Shown one piece after another: positions 47,031-56,160 of a DNA stretch of 64,000 nt (position 1 is its first letter; each line of letters begins with the position of its first letter). The notes under the pieces are model-generated. The model did no database searches and was not told where the DNA came from. It saw nothing but the letters and a program-made list of their open reading frames with translations. The DNA is from Paenibacillus sp. FSL H8-0079. Its GTDB lineage: Bacteria; Bacillota; Bacilli; Paenibacillales; Paenibacillaceae. The stretch lies in assembly GCF_037991315.1 (NCBI RefSeq), contig NZ_CP150300.1, positions 3,658,001-3,722,000 on the forward strand. The letters are read 5' to 3'. The translations under genes and the position numbers were made by a program.

Positions 47031-47066
47031 TGAACATATGTAAAAATCAACTTGAACTTTTGTTCA
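47031..47066 (-). promoter_or_regulatory. Putative DeoR operator upstream of deoC
   Basis: TGAAC-TTTT-GTTCA (47053-47066) is a perfect palindrome, and a further half-site TGAAC lies at 47031-47035 nearer the gene. A palindrome plus a repeated half-site is the arrangement described for B. subtilis DeoR. Confidence 0.6.
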
Positions 47067-47115
47067 CAGTTCCACTTGCGGTTCTTGCTTCGTTATATTT
47101 TCTGCCTAACAAAGC

Positions 47116-47147
47116 AAAACATCCGCCCTTTTTGCGTGGCAGATGTT
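47116..47147 (-). terminator. Terminator of deoR
   Basis: AACATC-C-GCC and GGC-A-GATGTT with a ten-base loop; the minus strand continues TTTTGCTTTG. It lies 22 bp after the deoR stop. Confidence 0.7.
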
Positions 47148-47168
47148 GTCATCCATATCCATTTGAAA

Positions 47169-48113
47169 TTAGAATCGCAGTAATGCCTGTGCTGTGTGCT
47201 GATCCGTAACCAGAATATTCGCATAATGACCTTTCAGCGCGGCGTGAATGGCTTCAATTTTGCGTTGTCCCCCGGCGACAAGGATTGATTTTTCCTTATT
47301 TCTCAATTCGGCCAAATCAATTCCGACGGTTCTGCTGTTAATCTCTTCACTGATCAACTGACCTTCCGCATCAAAAAAGCGTGAACAAATGTCGCCTGCA
47401 CCTGAGTTCATCAGCAATTGTTGCTCTTCTTCATTGAAGTAGCCGAGCCTGAACAATAATGCATCTTCCTTTACAGTACCGACAGTGAACAAAGCGATGT
47501 TGGCCTGTCTGCCAAGTTCCACGATTCTGCCGATATGCCGATCCGCTTCCACCATGTTCTTCACTTCGATGTTGTCGAAAATTACGGGCAGTGGCAGATA
47601 CCTTGGTACCGTGTGGAAGGCTTCAGCAAACAAATGAACAATCTCAGCCGCATACGTATTGACATGGGAGTGGCTTACGCCCCCCTTCAATTGCACGACC
47701 TCAACACCTTTAACCTGCTTGGGACGAAGCTGGCGTGCTATGGCATGCATGGTTGTTCCCCAAGTCACCCCGATGATATCCGCATCCTGAACCGTCTCCT
47801 GAAGATAGTCTGCTGCTCGTTTGCTGATATGCTTCTGTATTTCCTCATCACTCTTCAGTGGGGCAAAACACACAAGTGCCGTATCCAGATCATATTTCGA
47901 CTTGAGTTCTCCGGCAATGATGTCGATATCCTCCAGCGGGTCCATAATTTCAATCCGGACGTATCCGCGATCTTTGGCGTACTGAAGTAATCTTGATACG
48001 GTTGGACGTGACACGCCCAATCGGGCGGCAATATCCTGCTGGCTGTAATCGGACTGATAATACAATTTCGCTGCTTCAATGCTTAATCGTTGCTTCTCCA
48101 GGTCCATTCCCAT
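47169..48113 (-). CDS. deoR: Deoxyribonucleoside regulator, SorC family
   Basis: A 314-residue repressor with an N-terminal helix-turn-helix (about 19-42: YSQQDIAARLGVSRPTVSRLLQYA) and a C-terminal sugar-binding domain of the SorC/DeoR_C type (about 60-310). It is the B. subtilis DeoR type, which responds to deoxyribose-5-phosphate. It sits directly upstream of deoC on the same strand but with its own terminator, so it is probably a separate transcript. Confidence 0.93.
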   Translation of the reverse strand: MGMDLEKQRLSIEAAKLYYQSDYSQQDIAARLGVSRPTVSRLLQYAKDRGYVRIEIMDPLEDIDIIAGELKSKYDLDTALVCFAPLKSDEEIQKHISKRAADYLQETVQDADIIGVTWGTTMHAIARQLRPKQVKGVEVVQLKGGVSHSHVNTYAAEIVHLFAEAFHTVPRYLPLPVIFDNIEVKNMVEADRHIGRIVELGRQANIALFTVGTVKEDALLFRLGYFNEEEQQLLMNSGAGDICSRFFDAEGQLISEEINSRTVGIDLAELRNKEKSILVAGGQRKIEAIHAALKGHYANILVTDQHTAQALLRF

Positions 48114-48343
48114 GTGCGCTCATCTCACTCATCCCTATTATCGTTGGAAAATAAATACTCGTCCTGTATATTATACATGGATTGAGTATCTGGTCACTAC
48201 ATAGCATGCAATTCAGTATCATGATCATTCCACTCATATCCCTTTCTGACGTATAAAACGGGGAAAACGATGCATACTACTGCGGTCGCTTCATCATTCC
48301 AAGATGGCTTCACCCCATTAATTGCACAGAGAGGAAGAACAAC

Positions 48344-48970
48344 ATGTCTACTTTATTGTATATTACTGCCCATCCTCATGATCATGAAACCTCCTTTAGC
48401 ATGGCTACAGGTAAAGCATTCATTGACGCGTATCGTGAAAGTCACCCTTCTGATGAGGTTGTTCACCTCGATCTGTATCGCTCGGATATCCCCCATATCG
48501 ATGCGGATGTCTTCAGTGGATGGGGCAAACTGCAATCGGGCAGTAATCTGACTGCCGAAGAGCAGACCAAAGTAAGCCGTTTGAATGAACTGTCAGATCA
48601 ATTTGCTGCAGCAGATAAATATGTTTTTGTAACACCGATGTGGAACTTCTCATTCCCCCCTATTCTGAAGGCTTATGTGGATTCCATCTGCGTAGCTGGC
48701 AAAACTTTTCGTTATACCGAACAAGGTCCTGTTGGACTGCTGACTGACAAAAAAGCGCTGCATATTCAGGCCCGCGGCGGCATTTATTCCGAAGGCCCAG
48801 CGGCTGAGATGGAATCCGGTCATCGTTACCTGAGCATTATTATGTCTTTTCTCGGCGTGCCTAAGCTTGATGGCATTTTTGTAGAGGGGCATAATCAATA
48901 TAAAGATCGTGCAGATGAGATCAAGCAACAGGCTATAGAGCAAGCACGCACTTTCGCGAAACAGTTCTAA
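48344..48970 (+). CDS. azoR: FMN-dependent NADH-azoreductase
   Basis: A 208-residue flavodoxin-fold protein. FMN-binding segments are [16 protein letters not shown] and the ARGGIYS loop. It reduces azo dyes and quinones, usually as a defence against thiol or quinone stress. GAGAGGAAG precedes the ATG. It is transcribed away from deoR and ends at a strong terminator. Confidence 0.93.
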   Translation: MSTLLYITAHPHDHETSFSMATGKAFIDAYRESHPSDEVVHLDLYRSDIPHIDADVFSGWGKLQSGSNLTAEEQTKVSRLNELSDQFAAADKYVFVTPMWNFSFPPILKAYVDSICVAGKTFRYTEQGPVGLLTDKKALHIQARGGIYSEGPAAEMESGHRYLSIIMSFLGVPKLDGIFVEGHNQYKDRADEIKQQAIEQARTFAKQF

Positions 48971-49012
48971 GAGAGGTAGTTCAAAAAGTTGAACAACACT
49001 CAAAACGTAAAC

Positions 49013-49061
49013 AAAACCCGCGTGCGACCTAGGGGATAATCCCAGGAAACACGCGGGTTTT
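49013..49061. terminator. Bidirectional terminator
   Basis: AAAACCCGCGTG and CACGCGGGTTTT, a 12-bp perfect stem with an inner CCTAGGGG/CCC region, between convergent azoR and the small gene at 49084. Confidence 0.9.
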
Positions 49062-49083
49062 CAATGTATAATCAACCTAGAGC

Positions 49084-49434
49084 TTATTGATGTCCAGCGC
49101 TGGCACGGCTCATGGTTTCAAGTTTACGTGTGATCGCATGACGGTCTACTTTCAATCCCCAGATCATTTCAATAATCTGCTCTTTCTCTTCTGGATTGTC
49201 GGCATGTTTCAGTTGCATTAACAGATCATGCATCTGTTCATTAATGCCTTCAAATTGACTCCATAAATCCTGTCTTACCTCTGTTGAATCCAGATGATGA
49301 TTCGCATCGACTTCTTCCTTCAATGCTTGCAGAATAGCATCTTTCCATTCGTCATCACCTAGCTGTTTCGCTATGTTCAGGAGATCCAGATAATCGTCAA
49401 CAAGAAGTGAGTTCAATTCAGCATGTGTTTTCAT
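49084..49434 (-). CDS. Hypothetical protein, small acidic helical
   Basis: A 116-residue protein, wholly alpha-helical by appearance and acidic, with heptad-like hydrophobic spacing over about 60-100. No cysteine, no membrane segment, no family that I recognise with confidence. AAGGGG precedes the ATG. A palindrome that encloses a -10-like TATAAT lies 28 bp upstream, so it is probably its own regulated unit. Confidence 0.75.
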   Translation of the reverse strand: MKTHAELNSLLVDDYLDLLNIAKQLGDDEWKDAILQALKEEVDANHHLDSTEVRQDLWSQFEGINEQMHDLLMQLKHADNPEEKEQIIEMIWGLKVDRHAITRKLETMSRASAGHQ

Positions 49435-49462
49435 CGTTTATTGCATCCCCTTTTCGTCTATT

Positions 49463-49483
49463 TACCAAGTATTATACTCGGTA
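49463..49483 (-). promoter_or_regulatory. Palindromic operator overlapping a -10 box
   Basis: On the minus strand TACCGAGTAT-A-ATACTTGGTA, a near-perfect inverted repeat (one mismatched pair) whose centre contains TATAAT. It lies 28 bp before the gene at 49434. Confidence 0.6.
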
Positions 49484-49519
49484 TTTCAGGAGATGCAAGA
49501 CCTGTCGGAAAAAGTTGAT

Positions 49520-50770
49520 TTATGTAGCCTGTCCCTTCAACTTATGGACAAGCAAATTACACAAGACAAAACCGATCAAAACATACACACCAATCATGCC
49601 CACAATGCCTATCCATCCCAGATGGCTGTAAAGTAATCCGCCCCCAGTTCCACTCACGCTTGAACCAAAGTAGTAGAAAAATAAATACAACGCATTGGCC
49701 TGGGATTTGTGCTGATTGGCCACGAGGCCAACCCAGCTGCTTGCGATGGAGTGGCCGCCGAAGAAACCGAAGGCAAACAGGGCGAGTCCGATAATTTTGA
49801 CCCAAAGCGCTGGATGAAGGGTACAGACTGCACCAGCCAGAATAATGCCCAGCGCGATTCCAAGCACATGTGATCTGCCGTACCGATCTGCCAGCCTGCC
49901 CATCCAGGTGCTGCTAACTGTGCCCATCAGATATACCACAAAAAGACTTCCAACAATGGACTGGCTAAGATGGTAGGGTTCACCCGTTAATTCAAAACCA
50001 ATATAGTTGAAGAGGGTCACAAAGCTCCCCATCAGGAGAAAACCGAGTCCATACAGGCATAGCAGCCTCGGATTGCGACACTGCGACCACAAAAGAGGGA
50101 TTGGATTTTTGAATCCGGGTGCAGCTTTGACAAAATGACGGGATGGCGGGATGACAAGCCAAAAAATAACGGCAGCACACAGTCCAAGAATACCAATGAA
50201 ACCTACAGCGGCGCGCCAACTGAACCAATCTGTCACCACACCGCTGATAAAACGACCGGCCATGCCTCCTATCGAATTCCCGCTGATATATAGCCCCATG
50301 GCATATCCAAGACTCGCAGGTTCAATTTCTTCTGACAGATATGTCATGGCTATCGCTGGTAACCCCGCAAGTGCCACCCCTTGGAGAATACGAAGCAGAA
50401 GAAGCTCCGTATATCCCGGGCTGAACGCACTTAGCAAAGCAATAACAGAAGATATCACCAGTGCCGCTGTCATAATAAAGCGTCGTCCCACCGAATCAGA
50501 TAAGGACCCGATGAACAGCATCGTCAGTGCCATGGCGATCGTTGTTACCGATAGCGTAAGACTGGCGTGTGCCGGCGTAATGGAGAATGTATCGCTAATC
50601 TCAGGCATCAGGGGCTGGAGGCTGTAGAGCAACGCAAAAGTGACAAAACCTCCGGCGAACAGTGCAAGGCTAATGTTACGAAACGTCTTAGTTCCCTGCT
50701 GAATCATGGATGTTCCAACTTTCTCGGTAAGAAAGCTTCTTGGATCGACTGTGTCCTGATCGCCAGTCAC
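49520..50770 (-). CDS. MFS transporter, YnfM-like
   Basis: A 416-residue protein with about 12 helices. The second loop motif is G-S-L-S-D-S-V-G-R-R and a helix 5-like G-x-x-x-G motif is GNSIGGMAGRF. It looks like the YnfM/YfkL group of exporters. The start is a GTG at 50770 shortly after GGAAGG; an ATG 21 codons on has a poorer site. It is 19 bp after the M24 peptidase and so probably the last gene of the hydantoinase-type operon, perhaps exporting a product; this is inference. Confidence 0.85.
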   Translation of the reverse strand: MTGDQDTVDPRSFLTEKVGTSMIQQGTKTFRNISLALFAGGFVTFALLYSLQPLMPEISDTFSITPAHASLTLSVTTIAMALTMLFIGSLSDSVGRRFIMTAALVISSVIALLSAFSPGYTELLLLRILQGVALAGLPAIAMTYLSEEIEPASLGYAMGLYISGNSIGGMAGRFISGVVTDWFSWRAAVGFIGILGLCAAVIFWLVIPPSRHFVKAAPGFKNPIPLLWSQCRNPRLLCLYGLGFLLMGSFVTLFNYIGFELTGEPYHLSQSIVGSLFVVYLMGTVSSTWMGRLADRYGRSHVLGIALGIILAGAVCTLHPALWVKIIGLALFAFGFFGGHSIASSWVGLVANQHKSQANALYLFFYYFGSSVSGTGGGLLYSHLGWIGIVGMIGVYVLIGFVLCNLLVHKLKGQAT

Positions 50771-50789
50771 TGAAGCCTTCCATTTATCG

Positions 50790-52007
50790 TTATTTGGTGA
50801 ACAGTTTCCGTTCCATATGAGTTAGAAACTCATAACCATCTGGAGTTACGACAACTGTATCCTCGATTTGGAAGCCACCAGCACCGAGCTCGTAATAAGG
50901 TACCTCGACACATAGCACCATACCGGGCTCCAGTATGCGCTGGTCACCCGGGGAGAGAGTCATATCGTCGTACAGTTCCAAGCCAATGGCATGTCCGACA
51001 TGCTGGCGTCGGTAATGCGGAATTCCCTCACGCTGTACGCGAGACACCGCCGCATGGAATACTTCTGACGCCTTGACGCCAGGGCGCACCGTTTCAAGTG
51101 CCGCCTCCCATCCACTTTTGACCGCATCAAAATGCTTTTTCATCCAAGCGGTAGGCTCACCTGCAACAACCGTGCGTCCCGTATCCCCCCAGTATCCTTC
51201 CAGCTGCAGGCAGAGGTCGAAACGGACCTGATCTCCAGTCTCAATCGTATGAAAATAATTTTCGATGAGTGGCAGCGCACTACGTGGGCCTGCCCCTACT
51301 GCAGTCATTGCCGGAGTTCCACCTGCTCTCATCACAGCCAGACGATAATGATCGGCAAGTTGCTTCTCATGAACACCTGCTGCAATCAGGTCAATCAGCT
51401 CCTGCTCAATCCGTTCATTTAATTGGGCAGCCTGGCACAGTTGCTCGATTTCGAAAGGTGTCTTAACCAGGCGGATTTGTCGGAACAGTTTATATGCGGA
51501 AACCACCAGCCTTTCAGGAAGCTCCTCCCTGATTCTAGCCAGAATATCGGGAGCGATCCGCATCTCATCGATTCCAATCGGCTGATCTTCGATCTCAAGC
51601 TGTTTTAATGCTGCCTTGAGTGCTTCTAGAGGACCTGGATGAATAACCGTCGTTTGCAGGAGAGAATAGAATAGATCAATGTCTTCAGTAGAGGGTTTGC
51701 CTTCAATTGAACCTTCTACGAAGAAATCACTGTAGGCAAATATGTCCACCCCCGTGATACCGAACTGGGCAACAACGCCCAACCGATTCGTTGGAATGAT
51801 GATACACGGCTTAGCAGATCTGTCGGCAGGTAAAATAGCATAAATCTGCATCGTCCAGTTGCTTGCACGCAGCTGGGACCCGATGACATAGTGAATGTTC
51901 TCTGGAGTAGTTGCAATAAGGGCGCTTAGCCCCTGAGCTTTCATCACTTCTTCCGCCCGATCCCGATTCAGACCTGAGCTATGAGATAGATGGTGTGAAT
52001 TATTCAT
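50790..52007 (-). CDS. M24 metallopeptidase (Xaa-Pro dipeptidase-like)
   Basis: A 405-residue pita-bread enzyme. All five metal ligands are visible: two Asp in FDLCLQLEGYWGDTGR, His in HVGHAIGLE, Glu in CVEVPYYE and Glu in FQIEDTV, so it should be an active peptidase and not a creatinase-like relative. AAAGGAGG precedes the ATG at 52007, which overlaps the permease stop by 8 bp. It probably acts on a peptide or N-acyl product taken up by the ABC importer. Confidence 0.92.
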   Translation of the reverse strand: MNNSHHLSHSSGLNRDRAEEVMKAQGLSALIATTPENIHYVIGSQLRASNWTMQIYAILPADRSAKPCIIIPTNRLGVVAQFGITGVDIFAYSDFFVEGSIEGKPSTEDIDLFYSLLQTTVIHPGPLEALKAALKQLEIEDQPIGIDEMRIAPDILARIREELPERLVVSAYKLFRQIRLVKTPFEIEQLCQAAQLNERIEQELIDLIAAGVHEKQLADHYRLAVMRAGGTPAMTAVGAGPRSALPLIENYFHTIETGDQVRFDLCLQLEGYWGDTGRTVVAGEPTAWMKKHFDAVKSGWEAALETVRPGVKASEVFHAAVSRVQREGIPHYRRQHVGHAIGLELYDDMTLSPGDQRILEPGMVLCVEVPYYELGAGGFQIEDTVVVTPDGYEFLTHMERKLFTK

Positions 52008-52845
52008 TTTGATCCAGACCTCCTTTGGTTTTCCTGCGACCAAACAAACTCTCAAGTCCTGGTACAGAGCGCAAAACTAGTTTAATCGTCATAAACAGAG
52101 CCAGTGCAAAAGCGATCAACACTACAGACACAACAGCAATTGTTGGGTCCTGCCATTTCTCCATGTACAGGAATAGCTGTATTGGCAACGTGTAGCTGTC
52201 CTGACGGAGTAGCAGCAGTGCAGCCTCTACCTGATCGAAAGTGAAGACAAAAGCAATTGACCCTGACAAAAGCAGGGATAGTCGGAGTTGTGGCAGCGTA
52301 ATTGTGAAAAAGATACGCATCGGCCCTGCGCCAAGGTCCGCGGCAGCTTCCCGGTGAGCCGGGTGCAGATTCGCTAATGCACTGCCCACAAGAGTGAGCA
52401 CGAATGGAAGTACAATGACTGCTTCACCCAAAATAAGTGCAAACAATCCGCCTGCAATATGCATTTTCGAGAATAAAATTAAATATGCGATACCCAGCGT
52501 AATTTTGGGCATAACCATCGGAGATACAAAAAATGCCCTTAAGATGCCAGAACCCGGGAAAGGATACTGCACGATCGCTAGCGCAGCAAGCGTACCCGTA
52601 ATCAAAGCCAGTAGAACCGCCCCTGTCGAAGCAATGAGGCTGTTCTTGAATGCATCGAGAAACTGGGTCTGTTCACTCAGATTGGCATACCATTTCAGGG
52701 TTAGACCTTCTGGCGGGAATTTACTGGCTGAACCGGAGCCTACAGATGTCAACATAATCATCAGCAGCGGCAACAGCAGATAAATCGCTACGGCACCCAC
52801 AAAGATATAGAGCAGCAGCTTGGTGCCCCTGTTCGACTTAACCAT
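52000..52845 (-). CDS. ABC transporter permease, PotC-like
   Basis: A 281-residue permease with six helices and the EAA loop HREAAADLGAGPMRIFFTITLP. It pairs with the permease at 52838 (8-bp overlap) in a spermidine/putrescine-like importer. GGAGGT precedes the ATG. Confidence 0.9.
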   Translation of the reverse strand: MVKSNRGTKLLLYIFVGAVAIYLLLPLLMIMLTSVGSGSASKFPPEGLTLKWYANLSEQTQFLDAFKNSLIASTGAVLLALITGTLAALAIVQYPFPGSGILRAFFVSPMVMPKITLGIAYLILFSKMHIAGGLFALILGEAVIVLPFVLTLVGSALANLHPAHREAAADLGAGPMRIFFTITLPQLRLSLLLSGSIAFVFTFDQVEAALLLLRQDSYTLPIQLFLYMEKWQDPTIAVVSVVLIAFALALFMTIKLVLRSVPGLESLFGRRKTKGGLDQNE

Positions 52846-53755
52846 ACGCCTGACCTCCCTTACGGGAACGACGGAACATCAACATTTCCGCCCCTTTATT
52901 CACAAGCAACGAGACGACAATGGAAGACACAAGCAAGAACAGGCTGGCAACCGCAGCCATCGGCCAGTTCGTGTCCAAGGTACGCTGGTATATAAATACC
53001 GGAAGTGTCATGACTCTTCCCCCGCCGATCAGCTGAGGAGTGGTGAATGCGGTGAGGCACAGCGTGAACACAATCTGTACCCCGCTTGCAATGCCTCTTG
53101 CCGATAAAGGCAGGGTAATGGTCAGGAACGTTCGCCAGCTGCCCGCCCCCAAATCCTGAGCAGCTGCCTTTAAGGAAGCGTCACTTTGAGAGAGTACATT
53201 CAGGATCGGAAAGACCATAAATGGCAGGAAGATATGGACAAGCGCGACAACAACACCGGTCTCGTTGTAGATCATGCTGAATCCTTCATCGGTAAGTCCC
53301 AGCCGGATAAACAACCAGTTCATGAAGCCCTGTTTGGACAGCAACAGCTGCCATCCGTAAGAACGCACGACCGCGCTGACCAGTAGCGGAAGAAACGTGA
53401 GCAGCAGCAATAATTGCTTCATGCCAGGCTTCTTTAGACCCGCTATGCAATACGCCAGTGGATAGGCAAGCAGTAGACTCCATAGCGTAACCTTGAAGGC
53501 AATGCGAAACGTTGTGCCAATCAGCTTCCAATAGTAAGGATCAGACAGAAACGCACGATAGGCCCCCCAATCCCAGCCCCGAATAAGCTTTCCATTCTCA
53601 TAAATATCGAAGCTATATCTGCCAAAGATCAGCAACCCGCCCAGATACACGATGCCCATCAAAGCAAGTGCAGGCAACAGAAGCAGCAACCGGGCTACCC
53701 ATGTTCGGTTTCCAAAGGAATACAGATTCACGATCCGTTCCGCGATCCGGCTCAT
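52838..53755 (-). CDS. ABC transporter permease, PotB-like
   Basis: A 305-residue permease with six helices and the EAA loop LKAAAQDLGAGSWRTFLTITLP. Its N-terminus overlaps the ATPase gene by 4 bp and its C-terminus the second permease by 8 bp, so all are translated together. Confidence 0.9.
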   Translation of the reverse strand: MSRIAERIVNLYSFGNRTWVARLLLLLPALALMGIVYLGGLLIFGRYSFDIYENGKLIRGWDWGAYRAFLSDPYYWKLIGTTFRIAFKVTLWSLLLAYPLAYCIAGLKKPGMKQLLLLLTFLPLLVSAVVRSYGWQLLLSKQGFMNWLFIRLGLTDEGFSMIYNETGVVVALVHIFLPFMVFPILNVLSQSDASLKAAAQDLGAGSWRTFLTITLPLSARGIASGVQIVFTLCLTAFTTPQLIGGGRVMTLPVFIYQRTLDTNWPMAAVASLFLLVSSIVVSLLVNKGAEMLMFRRSRKGGQAYG

Positions 53756-54882
53756 ATTCCTGCCCCCTGTACACGATCATGCATGGGTTCGGATAACAAG
53801 AGCGCGTCCTCCGGGTCAAAGCCAATTTCTATTGGCTCACCTGGACTATAACGTGAGGCTCCCCGCTGATGCAGCACACTGGCCTGAACTAGAAAACCTT
53901 CAGCAATCTGCACACTGTATCGAATATTTGCTCCGCCATACACCGCTTCAATCACGTGTCCATCCAGCTGGTTCACGCAATGAGTTGCATCTGCTCCGAG
54001 TCGAATATACTCATTGCGGATCGATAAGGAATGTCGTGCTCCCGCTTTCGGTACGGCATTGCCATCACTGACTTTCACCAGCAATGGCTTGCCAAAGCAA
54101 TCCACCCGAATTCCATTCACATCATGCCCCAACACTTCCGTCTCAAAGAGGTTGGTATCTCCAATAAACTTGGCCACGAAGCTATCGGCCGGCCTCTCAT
54201 AGATTTCATCAGGGGTTGCGTATTGCAGTAGCTTTCCGGCGCGCATAACGCCAATTCGGTCAGACATATTCATGGCTTCGCTCTGATCATGCGTTACAAA
54301 GATAAACGTTCCGCCGAACTCGCGCTGTATGCGTTTCAGTTCACGCTGCATATCGAGACGCAGTTGCATGTCCAATGCCGAGAGAGGTTCGTCAAGCAGC
54401 AGCACTTCGGGTCTGTTGATTAGTGCGCGAGCAATGGCGACACGTTGGGCCTGCCCTCCGGACAGCTCGGATACCGCACGCCTGCCATAGTCTCCGAGCT
54501 GGACCAGATCAAGCATTTCACCTACCTGCCGTTTGATATCGGCTTTTGGTAACTTCTTCACCTTTAGCCCATAGGCAATGTTGTTGAATACATCCATATG
54601 AGGGAACAGCGCAAGCTGCTGAAAAATCATATTGCTATTGCGTCCATAGGCCGGAATGCCGGTAACATCCCGACCTCCCAACATAATGGTACCCTGATCC
54701 GGTTGTTCAAGTCCGCCAAGCATGCGCAGCAGTGTTGTTTTGCCACAGCCACTCGGACCAAGCAAGGAAACGAATTCTCCCTTTTTCACTTGGAGTGTTA
54801 CTTGATCAACGGCGGCTCGCTCACCATATGTCTTCGTGACTTTCCTTGTTTCAATGGATATGGTCTCTTGTCCGCTGCTCAT
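53752..54882 (-). CDS. ABC transporter ATP-binding protein, PotA-like
   Basis: A 376-residue ATPase: Walker A G-P-S-G-C-G-K-T, signature L-S-G-G-Q-A-Q-R, Walker B V-L-L-L-D-E-P, switch H in FVTHDQ, and a C-terminal TOBE domain (about 275-350). GGGAGGG precedes the ATG at 54882. Length and TOBE domain fit the polyamine/putative opine or iron importer group, so the substrate is open. Confidence 0.92.
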   Translation of the reverse strand: MSSGQETISIETRKVTKTYGERAAVDQVTLQVKKGEFVSLLGPSGCGKTTLLRMLGGLEQPDQGTIMLGGRDVTGIPAYGRNSNMIFQQLALFPHMDVFNNIAYGLKVKKLPKADIKRQVGEMLDLVQLGDYGRRAVSELSGGQAQRVAIARALINRPEVLLLDEPLSALDMQLRLDMQRELKRIQREFGGTFIFVTHDQSEAMNMSDRIGVMRAGKLLQYATPDEIYERPADSFVAKFIGDTNLFETEVLGHDVNGIRVDCFGKPLLVKVSDGNAVPKAGARHSLSIRNEYIRLGADATHCVNQLDGHVIEAVYGGANIRYSVQIAEGFLVQASVLHQRGASRYSPGEPIEIGFDPEDALLLSEPMHDRVQGAGI

Positions 54883-54954
54883 CTCTGATTCCCTCCCATC
54901 CATTCCGGGTTCAGAGCAGAACCCGGAATTATTGTCTGCCTGTCAACAATCCTT

Positions 54955-56091
54955 TTATTGAAGCTTTGTTTTCACGAGACGGTCCCATAGTTCTTTCCAG
55001 GAAGAGCTGTTCTGTGCAAGCACATCCCAGTCTGGATTAATGCCGTTACTTTGCGTTTCCACGGAGAAAGAAGGATCATCCTTGTACTTGTCCGGAATTG
55101 CAGCTGTCGTACTGGTTACTGGCGTACCCGTTGCTTCTGCATATTGTGACAACGCCTCTGCGCTCAACAATTCGTTGATAATCTCATTTGCAACACGTGC
55201 CTGCTCAGGTGTTGAGCCCTTCACGACCTGAAGTGTGTACGGGAAGGAGATCGCACCTTCACTCGGATACGCTACGGCAAGTGGAGAACCGCCATCAATC
55301 CATGTCTGTGCAACCTGTGCACTGAATGGGGCAATGAGAGCATCACCTGACTCCAGCAGTGCCTTCAGCTGATCATTGGATGAAACCAATGTGCCAATCT
55401 GGTCACTACGATCTGCCCAGAACTGGAAGGCTGGCTCGGGATTTTCATAGGATGCACCAATCTCTTGACCTTTGGTAGCAATAAGTGGGGAGATATAGGA
55501 ATAGAACATGTAGTCCCAGAGCGCAGTTTTTCCTTTGAACTCTTCGTTATCCCATAAATCGTTCCAGCTGGTAGGTGGCGTTTTCACAAGGTCTTTGTTA
55601 TACACTAAGGCGAAGCTCGAAACGCCCCAGACCACACCTTTATTGTCTGGCTTGTGGAAGGACTCCGGAATATCCTTGATATTGGTCACGATGCTGGTAT
55701 CCAGCGGCTCCCACATGTCATCATTTAAGCCTTTAGCCGTTGCATCTGCATTGAAGTAACCGAAGTTGACGACCGGATTGTTGGCATCAGCCTGCTTGCC
55801 AGCGACCATCTTCGGGTACATTACCGAATTGGAGGATTCCTCAAAGGTGACTTCAACGTTAGGATGTTCTTTCACATACTCGGCGACCACTTCTTTAGGA
55901 ACGACGTCTTGATTGGAACCCGCCCAGATAAACATGGTCAGCTTAACTTTGTCTCCGCTTGCTCCTGAAGATCCGGTCTCTCCAGCAGTATTACTTGTGC
56001 TACCTGTTCCACCGCAGGCGGAAAGCACCAATGTACCGGCCAGTGTCAGTGAGACAAGGCTGAGAAAGCGTTTTTTGTTTGATTTGAACAT
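54955..56091 (-). CDS. ABC transporter substrate-binding lipoprotein, PotD-like
   Basis: A 378-residue lipoprotein with lipobox L-V-L-S-A-C26 followed by a Gly/Ser/Thr linker. The fold of two lobes (about 48-150 and 260-330 with 150-260) is that of cluster D binding proteins for polyamines and related compounds; the ligand pocket residues do not tell me the ligand. GGGGGAA precedes the ATG at 56091. It lies between hyuB and the ATPase gene. Confidence 0.9.
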   Translation of the reverse strand: MFKSNKKRFLSLVSLTLAGTLVLSACGGTGSTSNTAGETGSSGASGDKVKLTMFIWAGSNQDVVPKEVVAEYVKEHPNVEVTFEESSNSVMYPKMVAGKQADANNPVVNFGYFNADATAKGLNDDMWEPLDTSIVTNIKDIPESFHKPDNKGVVWGVSSFALVYNKDLVKTPPTSWNDLWDNEEFKGKTALWDYMFYSYISPLIATKGQEIGASYENPEPAFQFWADRSDQIGTLVSSNDQLKALLESGDALIAPFSAQVAQTWIDGGSPLAVAYPSEGAISFPYTLQVVKGSTPEQARVANEIINELLSAEALSQYAEATGTPVTSTTAAIPDKYKDDPSFSVETQSNGINPDWDVLAQNSSSWKELWDRLVKTKLQ

Positions 56092-56160
56092 GCTAATTCC
56101 CCCATCCATGTAGTTGGTTATATCGATAAGACAAGAACTAAATAGTCTCCTTACACTTGA

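Noticed and set aside
50790..52007. Creatinase as an alternative for the M24 protein
   Set aside because: All five metal ligands are intact, whereas creatinases have lost them.
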